A stretch of DNA of 64,000 nt from Streptomyces sp. Je 1-79 (GCF_025195125.1 NZ_JAMGSL010000001.1:178353-242352); one strand, 5' to 3'; positions 34,550 through 44,373 are shown, numbered from the stretch's first letter. Numbers and translations are program-made. The notes: generated by a model from the letters alone, not told the origin.

Positions 34550-35292
34550 TACATCCTCCGGTGGGAGAGTGGGGGGCTCGCTGGGTGGGCGAGGCCTGGT
34601 CGCTGAGCCGGCAGGCCGGGCGCGGAGGGGTGGCTCGGATCCCCTCCGCCATGGACCTGTCAATCTCGGCAGGGGAATCCTCGAATCCGGGAGGCCTCGG
34701 CGGCAAGAACGCCTTTCGGCCGATCTACGCGCGTTCAGGTGGTCCGCGGTGTCGTGCGTGTCGCGCGCGACCGGGCCGATCGCGGTGGTCGGCGCGGTAG
34801 GGCGGGTGGGTGCAAACGCTTGCGGCGATTTGCTGACGCCCTTTCAGGAGTCCGCGGCTGGGGGCTCACGGGCCCCCGCGCGCCGGGAGGGGGAAGCGGA
34901 AGGATGCGCCCCGTTTCGCCAGTTCAGCCACCGGGGGTCCCCGTTCACGCGCCTCCCACAGCCCACGGGCCGCGCGCCGTCGGCACGGAGCCCCCGGCCG
35001 TTCGCGGGAGGAGTAACGGACGCACAGATCCGGTCACGGCATCGGAGTGGGCGGGGGAGCAGGGGTGGCCACGCGCCTGGGGCGGAGGGAGAACGTTCAG
35101 GGCCGGCGGGTGCCAGTGGTACAGGCGCGGGCGCGCCCCAATGCCGTAATCGTTCCCTCCGTCCCGGCCGTGCGGGTGTCCGGTTCCCGTCGTGGCACGG
35201 GGTCGCCGGCCGGGGTGAGCCTTCAGGAGCGCACCCCGGCGTCGCCGGGCCCGCCGTGCGCAAAGGCCTGCCGCGTGCCGGGCGTCCGGTCG
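34550..35292. other. 743-bp gap upstream of the protease, no gene seen
   Basis: I see no convincing coding region here; the open frames are GC-driven shadows. It must hold the protease promoter. At 34811-34824 the sequence TGCAAACGCTTGCG is a near-palindrome with central CG, similar to LacI-family operators, but no LacI-type gene is adjacent, so I give it low weight. Confidence 0.4.
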
Positions 35293-36477
35293 TCAGAGCG
35301 CCGCGTACACCGCCTCCAACAGGGCCATCTTGCGCGGGTCGTCCGCGATGTGGGGGCCCATGCGGTTCATCACGTAGCCCAGGGACACCCCCGATTCCGG
35401 GTCCGCGAGGCCGCAGGACCCCCCGAAGCCGTCGTGGCCGAAGGCTCGCGGGTTGGGGCCGTAGGAGGCGTTGGGGCCACTGAGCCAGAGGCCGAGGGCG
35501 CACTCCGTGTCGTGGGGGAAGCCCGCGCCCAGCACCAGGTCGCGGCAGGCCCCCTGCCCCTCGCGGGCCCGTTCGGCGGCCGCCTCGGAGAGGATCCGCC
35601 GCCGGCCGGCCCGGCCGCGCCCGGCGAAGACGCCGTACAGCTGGGCGACCGCGCGCGCCGTGCCGTGACCGTTGGCCGCCGGCAGTTCGGCGGCGCGCCA
35701 CTCGGGGCTGTTGGCCTGGGTGGCGCCGACGAGCGGGTTGGCCAGGGCGGCCTGCGCGGCGGGGTCCAACTGGGCGAAGAGGGCGGCCTGTTGACTGGCG
35801 GAGGAGGTCGGAGGGTGCACCAGCTCGGCCGCCCGGTCCGCCTCCTTCTCCGGCAGGCCGATGGTGAAGTCGATGTCGAGGGGACCGGTGATCTCATCGC
35901 GGAGAAAGGTGCCGGGCAGCCGTCCGGTGACGCGCCGGATCACCTCGCCGACCAGGAAGCCGTACGTCATGGCGTGGTACCCGGAGCGGGTGCCCGGTTC
36001 CCACCACGGCTCCATGGCGGCGAGTCGGGCGGTCGTCACCTCCCAGTCGTAGAACTCCGCGAGGGTGAGCGGCTCGCGCAGACCGGACAGCCCCGCGCGG
36101 TGGGAGAGGAGATGGCGTACGGGAAGGGAGTCCTTGCCCGCCGCACCGAACTCGGGCCAGTACGAGGAGACCGGCGCGTCCAGGTCGAGCAGCCCGCGGT
36201 CCGCCAGGAGGTGGGCGCAGAGCGCGGTCACGCCCTTGGTCGTGGACCAGACGTTGACGACGGTGTCGCGTTCCCAGGGGCGCGTGCGAGCGCCGTCCGC
36301 CCAGCCGCCCCACAGGTCGACCACGGTCTCGCCGTGGACCTGGACCGTCACCGCGGCGCCGAGTTCGTCCCTCGTACGGAAGTTGGCCTCGAAGGCGTCC
36401 CGTACGGCGGCGAAGCGAGGGTCGCAGTGGCCTTCGGGTGCGGGGACCGGTGAACGGGCCGGGTCGGTCTCGGGCAT
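35293..36477 (-). CDS. Beta-lactamase-fold serine hydrolase (class C/family VIII esterase-like)
   Basis: A 394-residue serine hydrolase, from ATG 36477 with GGAGG eight bases upstream. It has the S-x-x-K motif STTK (Ser 78, Lys 81), a Tyr motif in SGYHAMTYG and a late HDGFGG at the position of the KTG-like loop. There is no signal peptide, so it is probably a cytoplasmic esterase or peptidase rather than a secreted beta-lactamase. It is divergent from the GH15 gene. The substrate cannot be told from sequence. Confidence 0.88.
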   Translation of the reverse strand: MPETDPARSPVPAPEGHCDPRFAAVRDAFEANFRTRDELGAAVTVQVHGETVVDLWGGWADGARTRPWERDTVVNVWSTTKGVTALCAHLLADRGLLDLDAPVSSYWPEFGAAGKDSLPVRHLLSHRAGLSGLREPLTLAEFYDWEVTTARLAAMEPWWEPGTRSGYHAMTYGFLVGEVIRRVTGRLPGTFLRDEITGPLDIDFTIGLPEKEADRAAELVHPPTSSASQQAALFAQLDPAAQAALANPLVGATQANSPEWRAAELPAANGHGTARAVAQLYGVFAGRGRAGRRRILSEAAAERAREGQGACRDLVLGAGFPHDTECALGLWLSGPNASYGPNPRAFGHDGFGGSCGLADPESGVSLGYVMNRMGPHIADDPRKMALLEAVYAAL

Positions 36478-36687
36478 GAGGTCCTCCAGGGGCGCTCGGC
36501 AGTGCACCGCAACATACCGACTGGTCGGATGGGAGGGAAGGGAGCGGGCGCCCCGGCGGTGCCCGGCCTCGGCGTTCGCCCGGTCGGTCGATCCGTGTTG
36601 CCGAGAAGGGCGGTGGCCGGTTGCGTGGACGGCACGGACGAAGTGCGGCGCCGGAAAGCCCGCTCCGCGGCAGAAGCGAGGTCCCTC

Positions 36688-38517
36688 GTGCCCGGCTACC
36701 CACCGATCGCGGACCACGGACTGATCGGCGACCTCCAGAGCGCCGCCCTGGTCTCCGCCGACGGCGCGGTCGACTGGTTCTGCGCACCCCGTTTCGACTC
36801 GCCGAGCATCTTCGCCTCCCTGCTCGACAAGGACCGCGGTGGCCACTTCACCATCGCTCCCGCCGGGGACGACGTGACCGTGCGCCAGCTCTATCTGCCC
36901 GACACCGCCGTCCTGATCACCAGGTTCCTCACCCCCGAGGGCGTGGGCGAGGTGGTCGACTTCATGCCCGTGGACGACAACCCGGACGTGGCCACCGACC
37001 GGCACCGCATCGTGCGGGCGATGCGCGTGGTGCGCGGGACCCTCACCTTCGACGTGCAGTGCCGGCCTCGCTTCGACTACGGGCGGGGCGCGCACACGCT
37101 CAGCCTGGAGGGCGGCGACGCCGCCACCTTCCACGGCTCCGACCTCGACGTGCACCTGCGGAGCAGCCTCCCCCTGGAGGCCGACGGCGAGGACGTCCGC
37201 GGCTCCGTCACGCTCCGGCAGGGCGAGGTCGCCGGAGTCGTCCTGGAGACCTCCTCCCCGGGAGTCCCCGCCCCCGAACCGGTGACCGTACAGTCGGTGG
37301 AGGCGGAGTTGAGGCAGACCCACGCCTTCTGGCACCGGTGGATCCGCCGCTGCCGGTACCGGGGCCGCTGGCAGCACATGGTCAACCGTTCGGCCATCAC
37401 CCTCAAACTGCTCATCTACGCCCCGAGCGGCGCTCCGATCGCCGCGGCCACCATGGGGCTGCCCGAACAGGTCGGCGGTGAGCGGAACTGGGACTACCGC
37501 TACACCTGGATCCGCGACGGGTCCCTCTCGGTGCGTGTCCTGCTCGACCTCGGGTACGTCGAGGAGGCGGACGCCTTCCGCCGGTGGCTCGGCGAGCGCT
37601 TCCGCGCGCCCCGCCGGCCCGGCGCCGAGCCGATGCAGATCATGTACCGGATCGACGGTGACCCCCACCTGACCGAGGAGACCCTGGACCATCTGGCCGG
37701 GTACCGCGACTCCTCTCCCGTACGGGCGGGGAACGGCGCGGCCGACCAGCTGCAGCTCGACATCTACGGGGAGGTCGCCTACGCGATGACCCACTCCCCG
37801 GATCTGGCCGATCTCGCCGGCTACGAGGGATGGCAGGCGTTCGCCTCGGTCCTCGACTGGCTCTGCGACACCTGGGACCGTCCCGACGAGGGCATCTGGG
37901 AGACCCGTGGCGGCCGGAAGCGCTTCACGTACAGCCGTCTCATGTGCTGGGTCGCCCTCGACCGCGGTATCCGCCTCGCCCAGCAGTACGCGCGCCCGGC
38001 CGACCTGCACCGCTGGACGGCGCAGCGCGACGCGATCCTGACCCAGGTGATGGAGCGCGGCTGGAACCCCGAGCGCTCGGCCTTCGTCCAGCACTACGAC
38101 AGCGAGGTGCTCGACGCGTCCCTGCTGCTGATGCCCCTGGTCGGCTTCATCTCCCCGAAGGCCACCCGGTGGCTGTCCACACTGGACGCCATGGACCGCG
38201 AGCTCGTCACGGACAGCCTGGTCTACCGCTACAACCCCGAGGCGTCCCCCGACGGTCTGCGCGGCGCCGAGGGCACCTTCTCGCTCTGCAGCTTCCTCTA
38301 CGTCGAAGCGCTGGCCCGGGCGGGCCGGCTCGACCAGGCCCGCTACGCCATGGACAAGATGCTCACCTACGCCAACCATGTCGGACTCTTCGCCGAGGAG
38401 ATCGGCCCGACCGGCGAACAACTCGGCAACTTCCCGCAGGCGTTCACCCACCTCGCCCTGATCACGGCGGCGATCGCCCTCGACGAGGAACTCGACAAGG
38501 CCGACGAGCGCCATTGA
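36688..38517 (+). CDS. GH15 family glycosidase (trehalase/glucoamylase-like)
   Basis: A 609-residue GH15 protein of the actinobacterial cytoplasmic type, which includes mycobacterial trehalase. It begins with the family N-terminus (IADHGLIGDLQSAALVSADGAVDWFCAPRFDSPSIF), then ERNWDYRYTWIRDGS of the (alpha/alpha)6 barrel, and ends with GLFAEEIGPTGEQLGNFPQAFTH. I chose GTG 36688, preceded by GCGAGG, because homologous sequence starts there; upstream in-frame residues are low quality. Likely trehalose or alpha-glucan hydrolysis. A 14-bp palindrome (38517-38530) overlaps the stop. Confidence 0.9.
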   Translation: MPGYPPIADHGLIGDLQSAALVSADGAVDWFCAPRFDSPSIFASLLDKDRGGHFTIAPAGDDVTVRQLYLPDTAVLITRFLTPEGVGEVVDFMPVDDNPDVATDRHRIVRAMRVVRGTLTFDVQCRPRFDYGRGAHTLSLEGGDAATFHGSDLDVHLRSSLPLEADGEDVRGSVTLRQGEVAGVVLETSSPGVPAPEPVTVQSVEAELRQTHAFWHRWIRRCRYRGRWQHMVNRSAITLKLLIYAPSGAPIAAATMGLPEQVGGERNWDYRYTWIRDGSLSVRVLLDLGYVEEADAFRRWLGERFRAPRRPGAEPMQIMYRIDGDPHLTEETLDHLAGYRDSSPVRAGNGAADQLQLDIYGEVAYAMTHSPDLADLAGYEGWQAFASVLDWLCDTWDRPDEGIWETRGGRKRFTYSRLMCWVALDRGIRLAQQYARPADLHRWTAQRDAILTQVMERGWNPERSAFVQHYDSEVLDASLLLMPLVGFISPKATRWLSTLDAMDRELVTDSLVYRYNPEASPDGLRGAEGTFSLCSFLYVEALARAGRLDQARYAMDKMLTYANHVGLFAEEIGPTGEQLGNFPQAFTHLALITAAIALDEELDKADERH

Positions 38518-38607
38518 GGGCCGCGGCCCTTTGCCCTCCTTCGCCGTACCCGGCCGGTCTCCGTACCGCCCGGGTGAGCCGCGTCTCACCGGGGCGGCCG
38601 CGCTTGC

Positions 38608-38627
38608 CTATGCAACGAGTTGCATAG
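38608..38627. promoter_or_regulatory. Perfect 9-bp inverted repeat operator before padR-like gene
   Basis: CTATGCAAC and GTTGCATAG form perfect arms around a GA centre, ending 12 bases before the regulator's GTG. The size, symmetry and place fit a PadR autoregulatory operator. It is AT-richer than its surroundings. Confidence 0.7.
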
Positions 38628-38639
38628 AAGGATTCGGGT

Positions 38640-39215
38640 GTGGCGATCGAACACGCGATTCTTGTGTCCCTGCTGGAGCAGCCCGGCTCCGGCTACGAGC
38701 TGGCCCGGCGCTTCGAGCGGTCCATCGGGTACTTCTGGACCGCCAGCCATCAGCAGATCTACCGCGTGCTGAAGCGGATGGAGAGCGAGGGCTGGGTCGA
38801 CGTCCAGGACGTGCCGCAGCAGGGCCGTCCGGACAAGAAGGAGTACTCCGTCGCGGCCCTCGGACGGACCGCCCTCTCCACGTGGCTGCACGAGCCCATC
38901 GAGCCGGAGAGCGTCCGGCACGACCTCGCCGTGAAGATCCGGGGTGCCGCCTTCGACGATCCCGCGGCGCTGATCGGCGAGGTCGAGCGGCACCGGCGCG
39001 CGCACACCGAGCGCCTCGCCCGGTACCTCGCGGGCGAGGAACGGGACTTCACCGGAGCCCAGGCTCCACCCGGTGCGGCCGACGGCACGCCCGACGCGGG
39101 GCGGGAGCTCCAGCACGTCGTGCTGCGCGGTGGCATCGCGTACGAGCGGATGACGCTCGACTGGCTCGACGACGTCCTCGCCACCCTCCACAGGCTCCGC
39201 GCCGAGCGCCCGTAG
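38640..39215 (+). CDS. PadR-family transcriptional regulator
   Basis: A 191-residue PadR-type repressor from GTG 38640. The N-terminal winged helix reads AILVSLLEQPGSGYELARRF ... WTASHQQIYRVLKRMESEGWV, and the C-terminal helical dimerisation domain spans about 95-190. The perfect palindrome at 38608-38627 immediately upstream is its probable operator. It may also control the acyl-CoA dehydrogenase gene 192 bases downstream, which is on the same strand. The ligand is unknown. Confidence 0.9.
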   Translation: MAIEHAILVSLLEQPGSGYELARRFERSIGYFWTASHQQIYRVLKRMESEGWVDVQDVPQQGRPDKKEYSVAALGRTALSTWLHEPIEPESVRHDLAVKIRGAAFDDPAALIGEVERHRRAHTERLARYLAGEERDFTGAQAPPGAADGTPDAGRELQHVVLRGGIAYERMTLDWLDDVLATLHRLRAERP

Positions 39216-39292
39216 CCCGCCGACGCCGCACGGCCGTCCGCCACCACGCCCGAGGCGTGCACGCGACCCCTCGCCGCCACCCCCACGCCCCC

Positions 39293-39328
39293 CAGGACCA
39301 CCCGCAGGACCACCCGCAGGACCACCCG
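39293..39328 (+). repeat. Three 12-bp tandem repeats upstream of the acyl-CoA dehydrogenase
   Basis: CAGGACCACCCG occurs three times head to tail in the gap between the regulator and the dehydrogenase gene, followed by a diverged copy. Probably replication slippage; I see no function. Confidence 0.75.
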
Positions 39329-39407
39329 CCGGCAGGACCCACCGGCCGGCGTCACCCCCTTCCGACCCCTCTCGACCCTCTCGCCCACGGATGGAAAGAC
39401 GGAGCAC

Positions 39408-41132
39408 ATGGCCGACTCGCTGCTGTTCAACCCGCACACCTACGCCCCGGCGCACTTCGACCCCGAGACCCGCCGACTGCTGCGCGCCACCGTCGACTGG
39501 TTCGAGTCGCGCGGAAAGCGCCGGCTGATCGAGGACTACCGGACCCGTGCCTGGCTGGCCGACTTCCTCGCCTTCTCCGCCAAGGAGGGACTCTTCGAGA
39601 CCTTCCTGACGCCCTCTGCCGAAGCCGCCGAGGGGGAGGGGGACAAGCGCTGGGACACCGCCCGTATCGCCGCCCTCAACGAGATCCTCGGCTTCTACGG
39701 CCTCGACTACTGGTACGCCTGGCAGGTCACCATCCTCGGCCTCGGCCCCGTGTGGCAGAGCGACAACGAGACCGCCCGCGCCCGCGCCGCCGAACTCCTC
39801 TCCCAGGGCGAGGTGTTCGCCTTCGGCCTCTCGGAGAAGTCCCACGGCGCCGACATCTACTCCACCGACATGCTCCTGGAGCCCGACGGCGCGGGCGGCT
39901 TCCGGGCCACCGGCTCCAAGTACTACATCGGCAACGGCAACGCGGCCGGACTCGTCTCCGTCTTCGGCCGCCGCACCGACGTCGAGGGCCCCGACGGCTA
40001 CGTCTTCTTCGCCGCCGACAGCCGCCACCCGGCGTACCACCTCGTCAAGAACGTCGTCGACTCGTCCAAGTTCGTCAGCGAGTTCCGACTGGAGGGCTAC
40101 CCCGTCGCGGCGGAGGACGTCCTGCACACCGGACGCGCCGCCTTCGACGCCGCCCTCAACACCGTCAACGTCGGCAAGTTCAACCTGTGCACCGCCTCGA
40201 TCGGCATCTGCGAGCACGCGATGTACGAGGCCGTCACCCACGCCCACAACCGCATCCTCTACGGCCGCCCTGTCACCGCGTTCCCGCACGTGCGGCGCGA
40301 GCTGGCCGACGCGTACGTCCGGCTCGTCGGCATGAAGCTGTTCAGCGACCGCGCGGTCGACTACTTCCGCTCGGCCGGTCCCGAGGACCGCCGCTACCTC
40401 CTCTTCAACCCGATGACGAAGATGAAGGTGACGACCGAGGGCGAGAAGGTCATCGACCTGATGTGGGACGTCATCGCCGCCAAGGGCTTCGAGAAGGACA
40501 ACTACTTCGCCCAGGCGGCCATCGAGATCCGCGGCCTCCCGAAGCTGGAGGGCACGGTCCACGTCAACCTGGCGCTGATCCTGAAGTTCATGCGGAACCA
40601 CCTCCTGGACCCGGTGGCGTACGAGCCCGTCCCGACCCGCCTGGACGGGGCGGACGACACCTTCCTCTTCCGCCAGGGCCCGGCCCGCGGTCTGGGATCC
40701 GTACGCTTCCACGACTGGCGCCCGGCGTACGACACGTACGCCCACCTGCCGAACGTCGGCCGCTTCCGCGAACAGGCCGACGCGCTCTGCGAGTTCGTCG
40801 CCACCGCGGCCCCCGACGAGGCGCAGAGCCGCGACCTCGACCTCCTCCTCGCGGTCGGCCAGCTCTTCGCGCTCGTCGTCCACGGCCAGCTGGTCCTGGA
40901 GCAGGCGCACCTCACGGACCTCGACGAGGACGTGCTGGACGAGCTGTTCGCCGTCCTCGTACGGGACTTCTCCGCGCACGCCGTCGAGCTGCACGGCAAG
41001 GACTCCGCCACGGAGCAGCAGCAGCTCTGGGCGCTGGGGGCCGTCCGCCGCCCGGTCGTCGACGAGGCCCGCTCGGGCCGGGTCTGGCAGCGCGTGGAGG
41101 CGCTGTCGGGCGCGTACGAGATGGCCGAGTAG
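39408..41132 (+). CDS. Long acyl-CoA dehydrogenase
   Basis: A 574-residue FAD-dependent acyl-CoA dehydrogenase, longer than the usual 380-400 residues. Family features include FGLSEKSHGADI in the FAD/substrate region, ATGSKYYIGNGNAAG, and a C-terminal helical domain. The extra C-terminal region (about 420-574) and N-terminal insert resemble FadE-type long forms of actinomycetes. The ATG at 39408 is preceded by GGAAAGACGGAG. It follows a PadR regulator and may be under its control. The chain length of its substrate cannot be told. Confidence 0.88.
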   Translation: MADSLLFNPHTYAPAHFDPETRRLLRATVDWFESRGKRRLIEDYRTRAWLADFLAFSAKEGLFETFLTPSAEAAEGEGDKRWDTARIAALNEILGFYGLDYWYAWQVTILGLGPVWQSDNETARARAAELLSQGEVFAFGLSEKSHGADIYSTDMLLEPDGAGGFRATGSKYYIGNGNAAGLVSVFGRRTDVEGPDGYVFFAADSRHPAYHLVKNVVDSSKFVSEFRLEGYPVAAEDVLHTGRAAFDAALNTVNVGKFNLCTASIGICEHAMYEAVTHAHNRILYGRPVTAFPHVRRELADAYVRLVGMKLFSDRAVDYFRSAGPEDRRYLLFNPMTKMKVTTEGEKVIDLMWDVIAAKGFEKDNYFAQAAIEIRGLPKLEGTVHVNLALILKFMRNHLLDPVAYEPVPTRLDGADDTFLFRQGPARGLGSVRFHDWRPAYDTYAHLPNVGRFREQADALCEFVATAAPDEAQSRDLDLLLAVGQLFALVVHGQLVLEQAHLTDLDEDVLDELFAVLVRDFSAHAVELHGKDSATEQQQLWALGAVRRPVVDEARSGRVWQRVEALSGAYEMAE

Positions 41133-41143
41133 CACTCTCCGCC

Positions 41144-41181
41144 CTCCCCGCTCCCGGCCCCTCGGGGCCGAGAGCGGGGAG
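41144..41181. terminator. Hairpin terminator after the acyl-CoA dehydrogenase
   Basis: CTCCCCGCTC at 41144-41153 pairs with 41172-41181, and the stem continues inward through the GGCCCC/GGGGCC pair with one mismatch. It begins 12 bases after the dehydrogenase stop. Confidence 0.7.
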
Positions 41182-41283
41182 CCCGCCCCGGCCCTCGGGG
41201 TCGACGCAGTCCTGACGGCGTCAGAGACCGCGCCAGGGCCGGGGATCGCGCCGGCCCTGCCACCGCAGGTGCTGGGTGGGCCC

Positions 41284-41811
41284 TCAGCCCACCCAACGCC
41301 GCAACAGCTCTTCCCTCAGGGCTCCCCGCGGTGACCCGCCCTCCCACGCGCGGCCCCACTCCGACATAGCGGCCAGCGTCGTGACCATCGTCGCGGCGCC
41401 CTCCGTGAGGCGGGCCAGGAGAGCCTGGGAGAGGTCGGCCTCGGCCTGGGAGTAGCCGACGGCAGCGGCCACGTAGGCCGACAGCTCGCTGTCGCCGTCG
41501 TGGGAGGCCACGCGCAGCGTCATCATCGCCGGAGCCCCGCCCGCCGGGCCGGGGCCACCGGGCATGGCCAGGTTCACCACCGTGTCCAGAGCCATTTCCG
41601 TGACCGCGCCGATGTGCCGCTTCAGGGACTTCACGGGAACGTCCGCCATCGTCAGGGCGTGCACGTCCTCCCACAGGTACATGCCGGACTGCCCGTCCCC
41701 GAGAGCCACCAGGCCCTCGGGGGTGAGGCGTACCCCCGGACCCGGGCCGGTCGGCTTCGCGCCCACGTACACGTCGCCCTCGGCTATCCAGAACAGGCCC
41801 ACCATGGCCAT
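41284..41811 (-). CDS. Conserved hypothetical protein
   Basis: A 175-residue protein. Its N-terminus (GLFWIAEGDVYVGAKPTGPGPGVRLTPEGL) suggests a small beta-rich, PH-like fold, followed by a Pro/Gly linker and a helical C-terminal half. No signal or membrane segment and no catalytic motif seen. It is divergent from the metallo-hydrolase gene. I do not recognise a function. Confidence 0.65.
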   Translation of the reverse strand: MAMVGLFWIAEGDVYVGAKPTGPGPGVRLTPEGLVALGDGQSGMYLWEDVHALTMADVPVKSLKRHIGAVTEMALDTVVNLAMPGGPGPAGGAPAMMTLRVASHDGDSELSAYVAAAVGYSQAEADLSQALLARLTEGAATMVTTLAAMSEWGRAWEGGSPRGALREELLRRWVG

Positions 41812-42067
41812 GGGTCGCTCACTTCCCCCGACGACGGCGTCGCCGTCGTGTCGTACATCGAACGATCAGGTCGTCCGCAGCAACGCGCGAGGAAGCCGGG
41901 GAGTTCCCCACCTCGGGGAAGCCGAGAAGCCGACGACGGCGCCGGACGGCTTCCTGGGGACAGCGGGCCCGGTGCGGCGTACGCTCGGCCGAAGAGGCCC
42001 TCGGCGAGCCGGACCTGCACGAAGGTGTCGAAGGGCCCTGACCGCGCCTCCCCGACCTGGAGGAACG

Positions 42068-43123
42068 ATGACCGCGCTCGGTGATCTGATCGAGGTCGAC
42101 GACAGGACGGTGCTGGTCCTCGGGCAGGGACTGGATGTCGCGCGGGGGCAGCCGGACGTCGCCAACGCCCTCGTCCACCGGGCCGGCGACACGCTGGTGC
42201 TGGTGGACACCGGTGCCACGGAGGTCTTCCGCACGGCACTGCGCGGAGCGGCTGACCGGGTCGGGCCCTGGTCCCGGGCGCTGGTGCTGACCACGCACGG
42301 CCATCCCGACCACATCGCCAACAACGACCTGGCCGACGAGCTGGGCGTACCCGTCGAGCACTACGTCCCCGCCCCCGATGTCGAGCAGATGCGGGACCCG
42401 ACGTCGTACTGGGTGCGGTCCTTCGAGCGCATCGCCGGGTTGGCGCCGCTGCCCGCGCCCGCACAGGCGGCCGACATGGTGGTGTCGCTCTTCCGGCCGA
42501 TGCGGCCCTTCGGCGCGACGACCCGGACCTACGAGGAGCGGCCGCTGGAGCGGATCCGGATCGGCTCGCTGCGGTTCACCGGCTGGACCTTCATCGACGG
42601 CGCGGTCCGCGTGCTGCGCAGCCAGGGGCACTGCGCGGGGCACGTGATCGTGCAGCTCAGGGAGTGCGGTGTCGTTCATCTGTCCGACGAGGGCAACGGA
42701 GCCTGCGGCGCGATGGCCGACGCCGACCAGCTCAAGATCCAGACCGTGCTCGGCGCGGTCGCTCGCCTCTTCCAGGAGGGGGAGGCCGCGCTCCTCACCG
42801 ACGGGCACACCTTCACCGTCCGCCGTGCCACCGAGGCGGTGGCCCATCTGGAGGGGCTCCTGGAGCAGGCCACCCTCCTGCAGGCGGCGGCGCTCGAACT
42901 GACCAGGGGCACCAGGCAGGTTCGGGCGAGCGAGTTCGCCGCCCGCTTCGGGGAAGCCATGACCGAACTGGGCGTCGGCGGCGCCAATCCGAACGCGATG
43001 TTCACGGCCATGATGGTCGTCAACCAGCTCCGCGAGCTCGGGCTGCGGCCGGAGTCCGGCGACATCGACCCGCTCTGGTCCCGGCCCGCACCCCAGGCCC
43101 AGGTGTCGGACTCAGCGACGTAG
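42068..43123 (+). CDS. Metallo-beta-lactamase-fold hydrolase
   Basis: A 351-residue metallo-beta-lactamase-fold protein from ATG 42068 (GGAGG upstream). It has the metal motif THGHPDH, then GHCAGH, an Asp in LSDEG and a late DGHTF, enough for a binuclear metal site. It lacks a signal peptide. The C-terminal ~100 residues are helical and extra to the minimal fold. The substrate is unknown. It converges with the phosphatase gene. Confidence 0.85.
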   Translation: MTALGDLIEVDDRTVLVLGQGLDVARGQPDVANALVHRAGDTLVLVDTGATEVFRTALRGAADRVGPWSRALVLTTHGHPDHIANNDLADELGVPVEHYVPAPDVEQMRDPTSYWVRSFERIAGLAPLPAPAQAADMVVSLFRPMRPFGATTRTYEERPLERIRIGSLRFTGWTFIDGAVRVLRSQGHCAGHVIVQLRECGVVHLSDEGNGACGAMADADQLKIQTVLGAVARLFQEGEAALLTDGHTFTVRRATEAVAHLEGLLEQATLLQAAALELTRGTRQVRASEFAARFGEAMTELGVGGANPNAMFTAMMVVNQLRELGLRPESGDIDPLWSRPAPQAQVSDSAT

Positions 43124-43168
43124 GGGCGCTGGGGCCCCTGCGCGTTTCGGCGGGCGGGCCGCCGGCGC

Positions 43169-44278
43169 CTACGGGGTGTCCGCGCCCCGGGGGTCACGCA
43201 GACGTACGGCGAGGGCGGCGATGTCGTCGTCAAGGCCCCTGCTGCTGTGGCGGAGCAGGTCGCGGTGGAGAGCCGTGAGCAGTTCGCGGGGCGGTGTCGA
43301 GGGCTGGCGGCGCATCCAGGCCGCCAGCGGGAAGAACTCGCCGTCACGGGCACGGGCCTCGGCGATCCCGTCGGTGTAGAGGAGGAGCACGTCGCCGGGG
43401 TCGAAGCCGAAGGTGTCGACGCTGTAGTGATCGCCGATCAGCTCCGCGAGGCTGAGCAGGGGCGAGGGGGCCATGGTCTCGAGGACGCGGAGTCTCCCGC
43501 GGTTCAGGAGCAGCGGTGGGGGATGTCCGCAGTTGAGGATGCCGATGCGTCTGCCCTCGTGCGGGATCTCGACGAGAAGGGCGGTGGCGAAGCGTTCCAT
43601 GGGGCCGTCCGGGGGAAACGCGGCGTTGTAGCGGGTACTGCTGGCGTCCAGTCTGCGCGCGACGTCGACCAGGTCGGCCTCGCCGTACGCCGCCTCCCGG
43701 AACGCGTTGACGATCGCCGCGGCCGCCCCCACGGCCGGCAGGCCCTTGCCCCGCACGTCACCGATGAGCAGCCTGACCCCGTACGGCGTATCCACCACCT
43801 CGTAGAAGTCCCCGCCGATGCGGGCCTCCGCCGCGGCCGCGAGGTACAGCGACTCGATCTCGACGTTCCCGAACCGGCGGGGCATGGGGCTCAGCACCAC
43901 CTGCTGCGCCGCGTCGGCGACGAGTCGGACCTGGAAAAGGGTGCGCTCCCGCTGGAGCCGGACATGGCTTCCGTAGGCGGCGGCCACGGTGACCGCGATG
44001 ATCCCCGCGGCCGTCCACCACGTTCCCAGATCGGGGAAGACGAGGCTGAGGCCGATCATCAGCAGGAGGCAGACCGTCCCGAGCAGGATCGTGGGGAGGA
44101 CCGGCCACATGGCGGCGGCCAGGGCCGGCGCCGCCGGCAGGAGGCGGCTGAAGGCCATCTCCGGGGGAGTGGCGTAGGCCAGGCTGGCGATCACGACGGT
44201 CAGAATGACCGGCGACAGCCGCACAAGCCTCCCCCGGCCGTAGCGCCGACGGAGCCGCGGCCGTCCAGACTCGATCAC
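43169..44278 (-). CDS. Membrane-anchored SpoIIE/PP2C-type serine phosphatase
   Basis: A 369-residue protein from GTG 44278: an N-terminal block of about four hydrophobic helices (20-110) and a C-terminal PP2C/SpoIIE phosphatase domain (about 140-365). Metal-binding motifs are seen as RIGGDFYEV, GDVRGKGLPA, and LLYTDGIAEARARDGEFF, with LDDDIAALAVR at the end. It has no PAS, GAF or anti-sigma kinase domain. Such proteins usually dephosphorylate anti-anti-sigma factors in Streptomyces; the target here is unknown. Confidence 0.92.
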   Translation of the reverse strand: MIESGRPRLRRRYGRGRLVRLSPVILTVVIASLAYATPPEMAFSRLLPAAPALAAAMWPVLPTILLGTVCLLLMIGLSLVFPDLGTWWTAAGIIAVTVAAAYGSHVRLQRERTLFQVRLVADAAQQVVLSPMPRRFGNVEIESLYLAAAAEARIGGDFYEVVDTPYGVRLLIGDVRGKGLPAVGAAAAIVNAFREAAYGEADLVDVARRLDASSTRYNAAFPPDGPMERFATALLVEIPHEGRRIGILNCGHPPPLLLNRGRLRVLETMAPSPLLSLAELIGDHYSVDTFGFDPGDVLLLYTDGIAEARARDGEFFPLAAWMRRQPSTPPRELLTALHRDLLRHSSRGLDDDIAALAVRLRDPRGADTP

Positions 44279-44373
44279 ATTCCCAGACTATCCGCGCAAT
44301 GGGGGCATGGCGCACTGACGCCTCGCGCCGGCCACGGGGGCCTGCCCGCGCCCGCCGCCTTCCGCGACACGCT

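Noticed and set aside
34811..34824. LacI-type operator TGCAAACGCTTGCG controlling the protease
   Set aside because: No LacI-family gene nearby and it is 262 bases from the protease start; mentioned only as part of the gap description.
35293..38589. A very long minus-strand open frame across the serine hydrolase and GH15 genes
   Set aside because: Only the last 394 residues (from 36477) look like a protein family; the rest is the antisense shadow of the GH15 gene, which is common in high-GC DNA.
39293..39328. Possible CRISPR or operator array from repeated CAGGACCACCCG
   Set aside because: The 12-bp units are directly adjacent with no spacers and no cas genes are near; best explained by slippage.
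41858..41868. TCGAACGATCA before the metallo-hydrolase as a third member of the lyase/ABC operator family
   Set aside because: One base shorter than the motif, single half-site, and the gene has no link to the carbohydrate cluster; likely chance.
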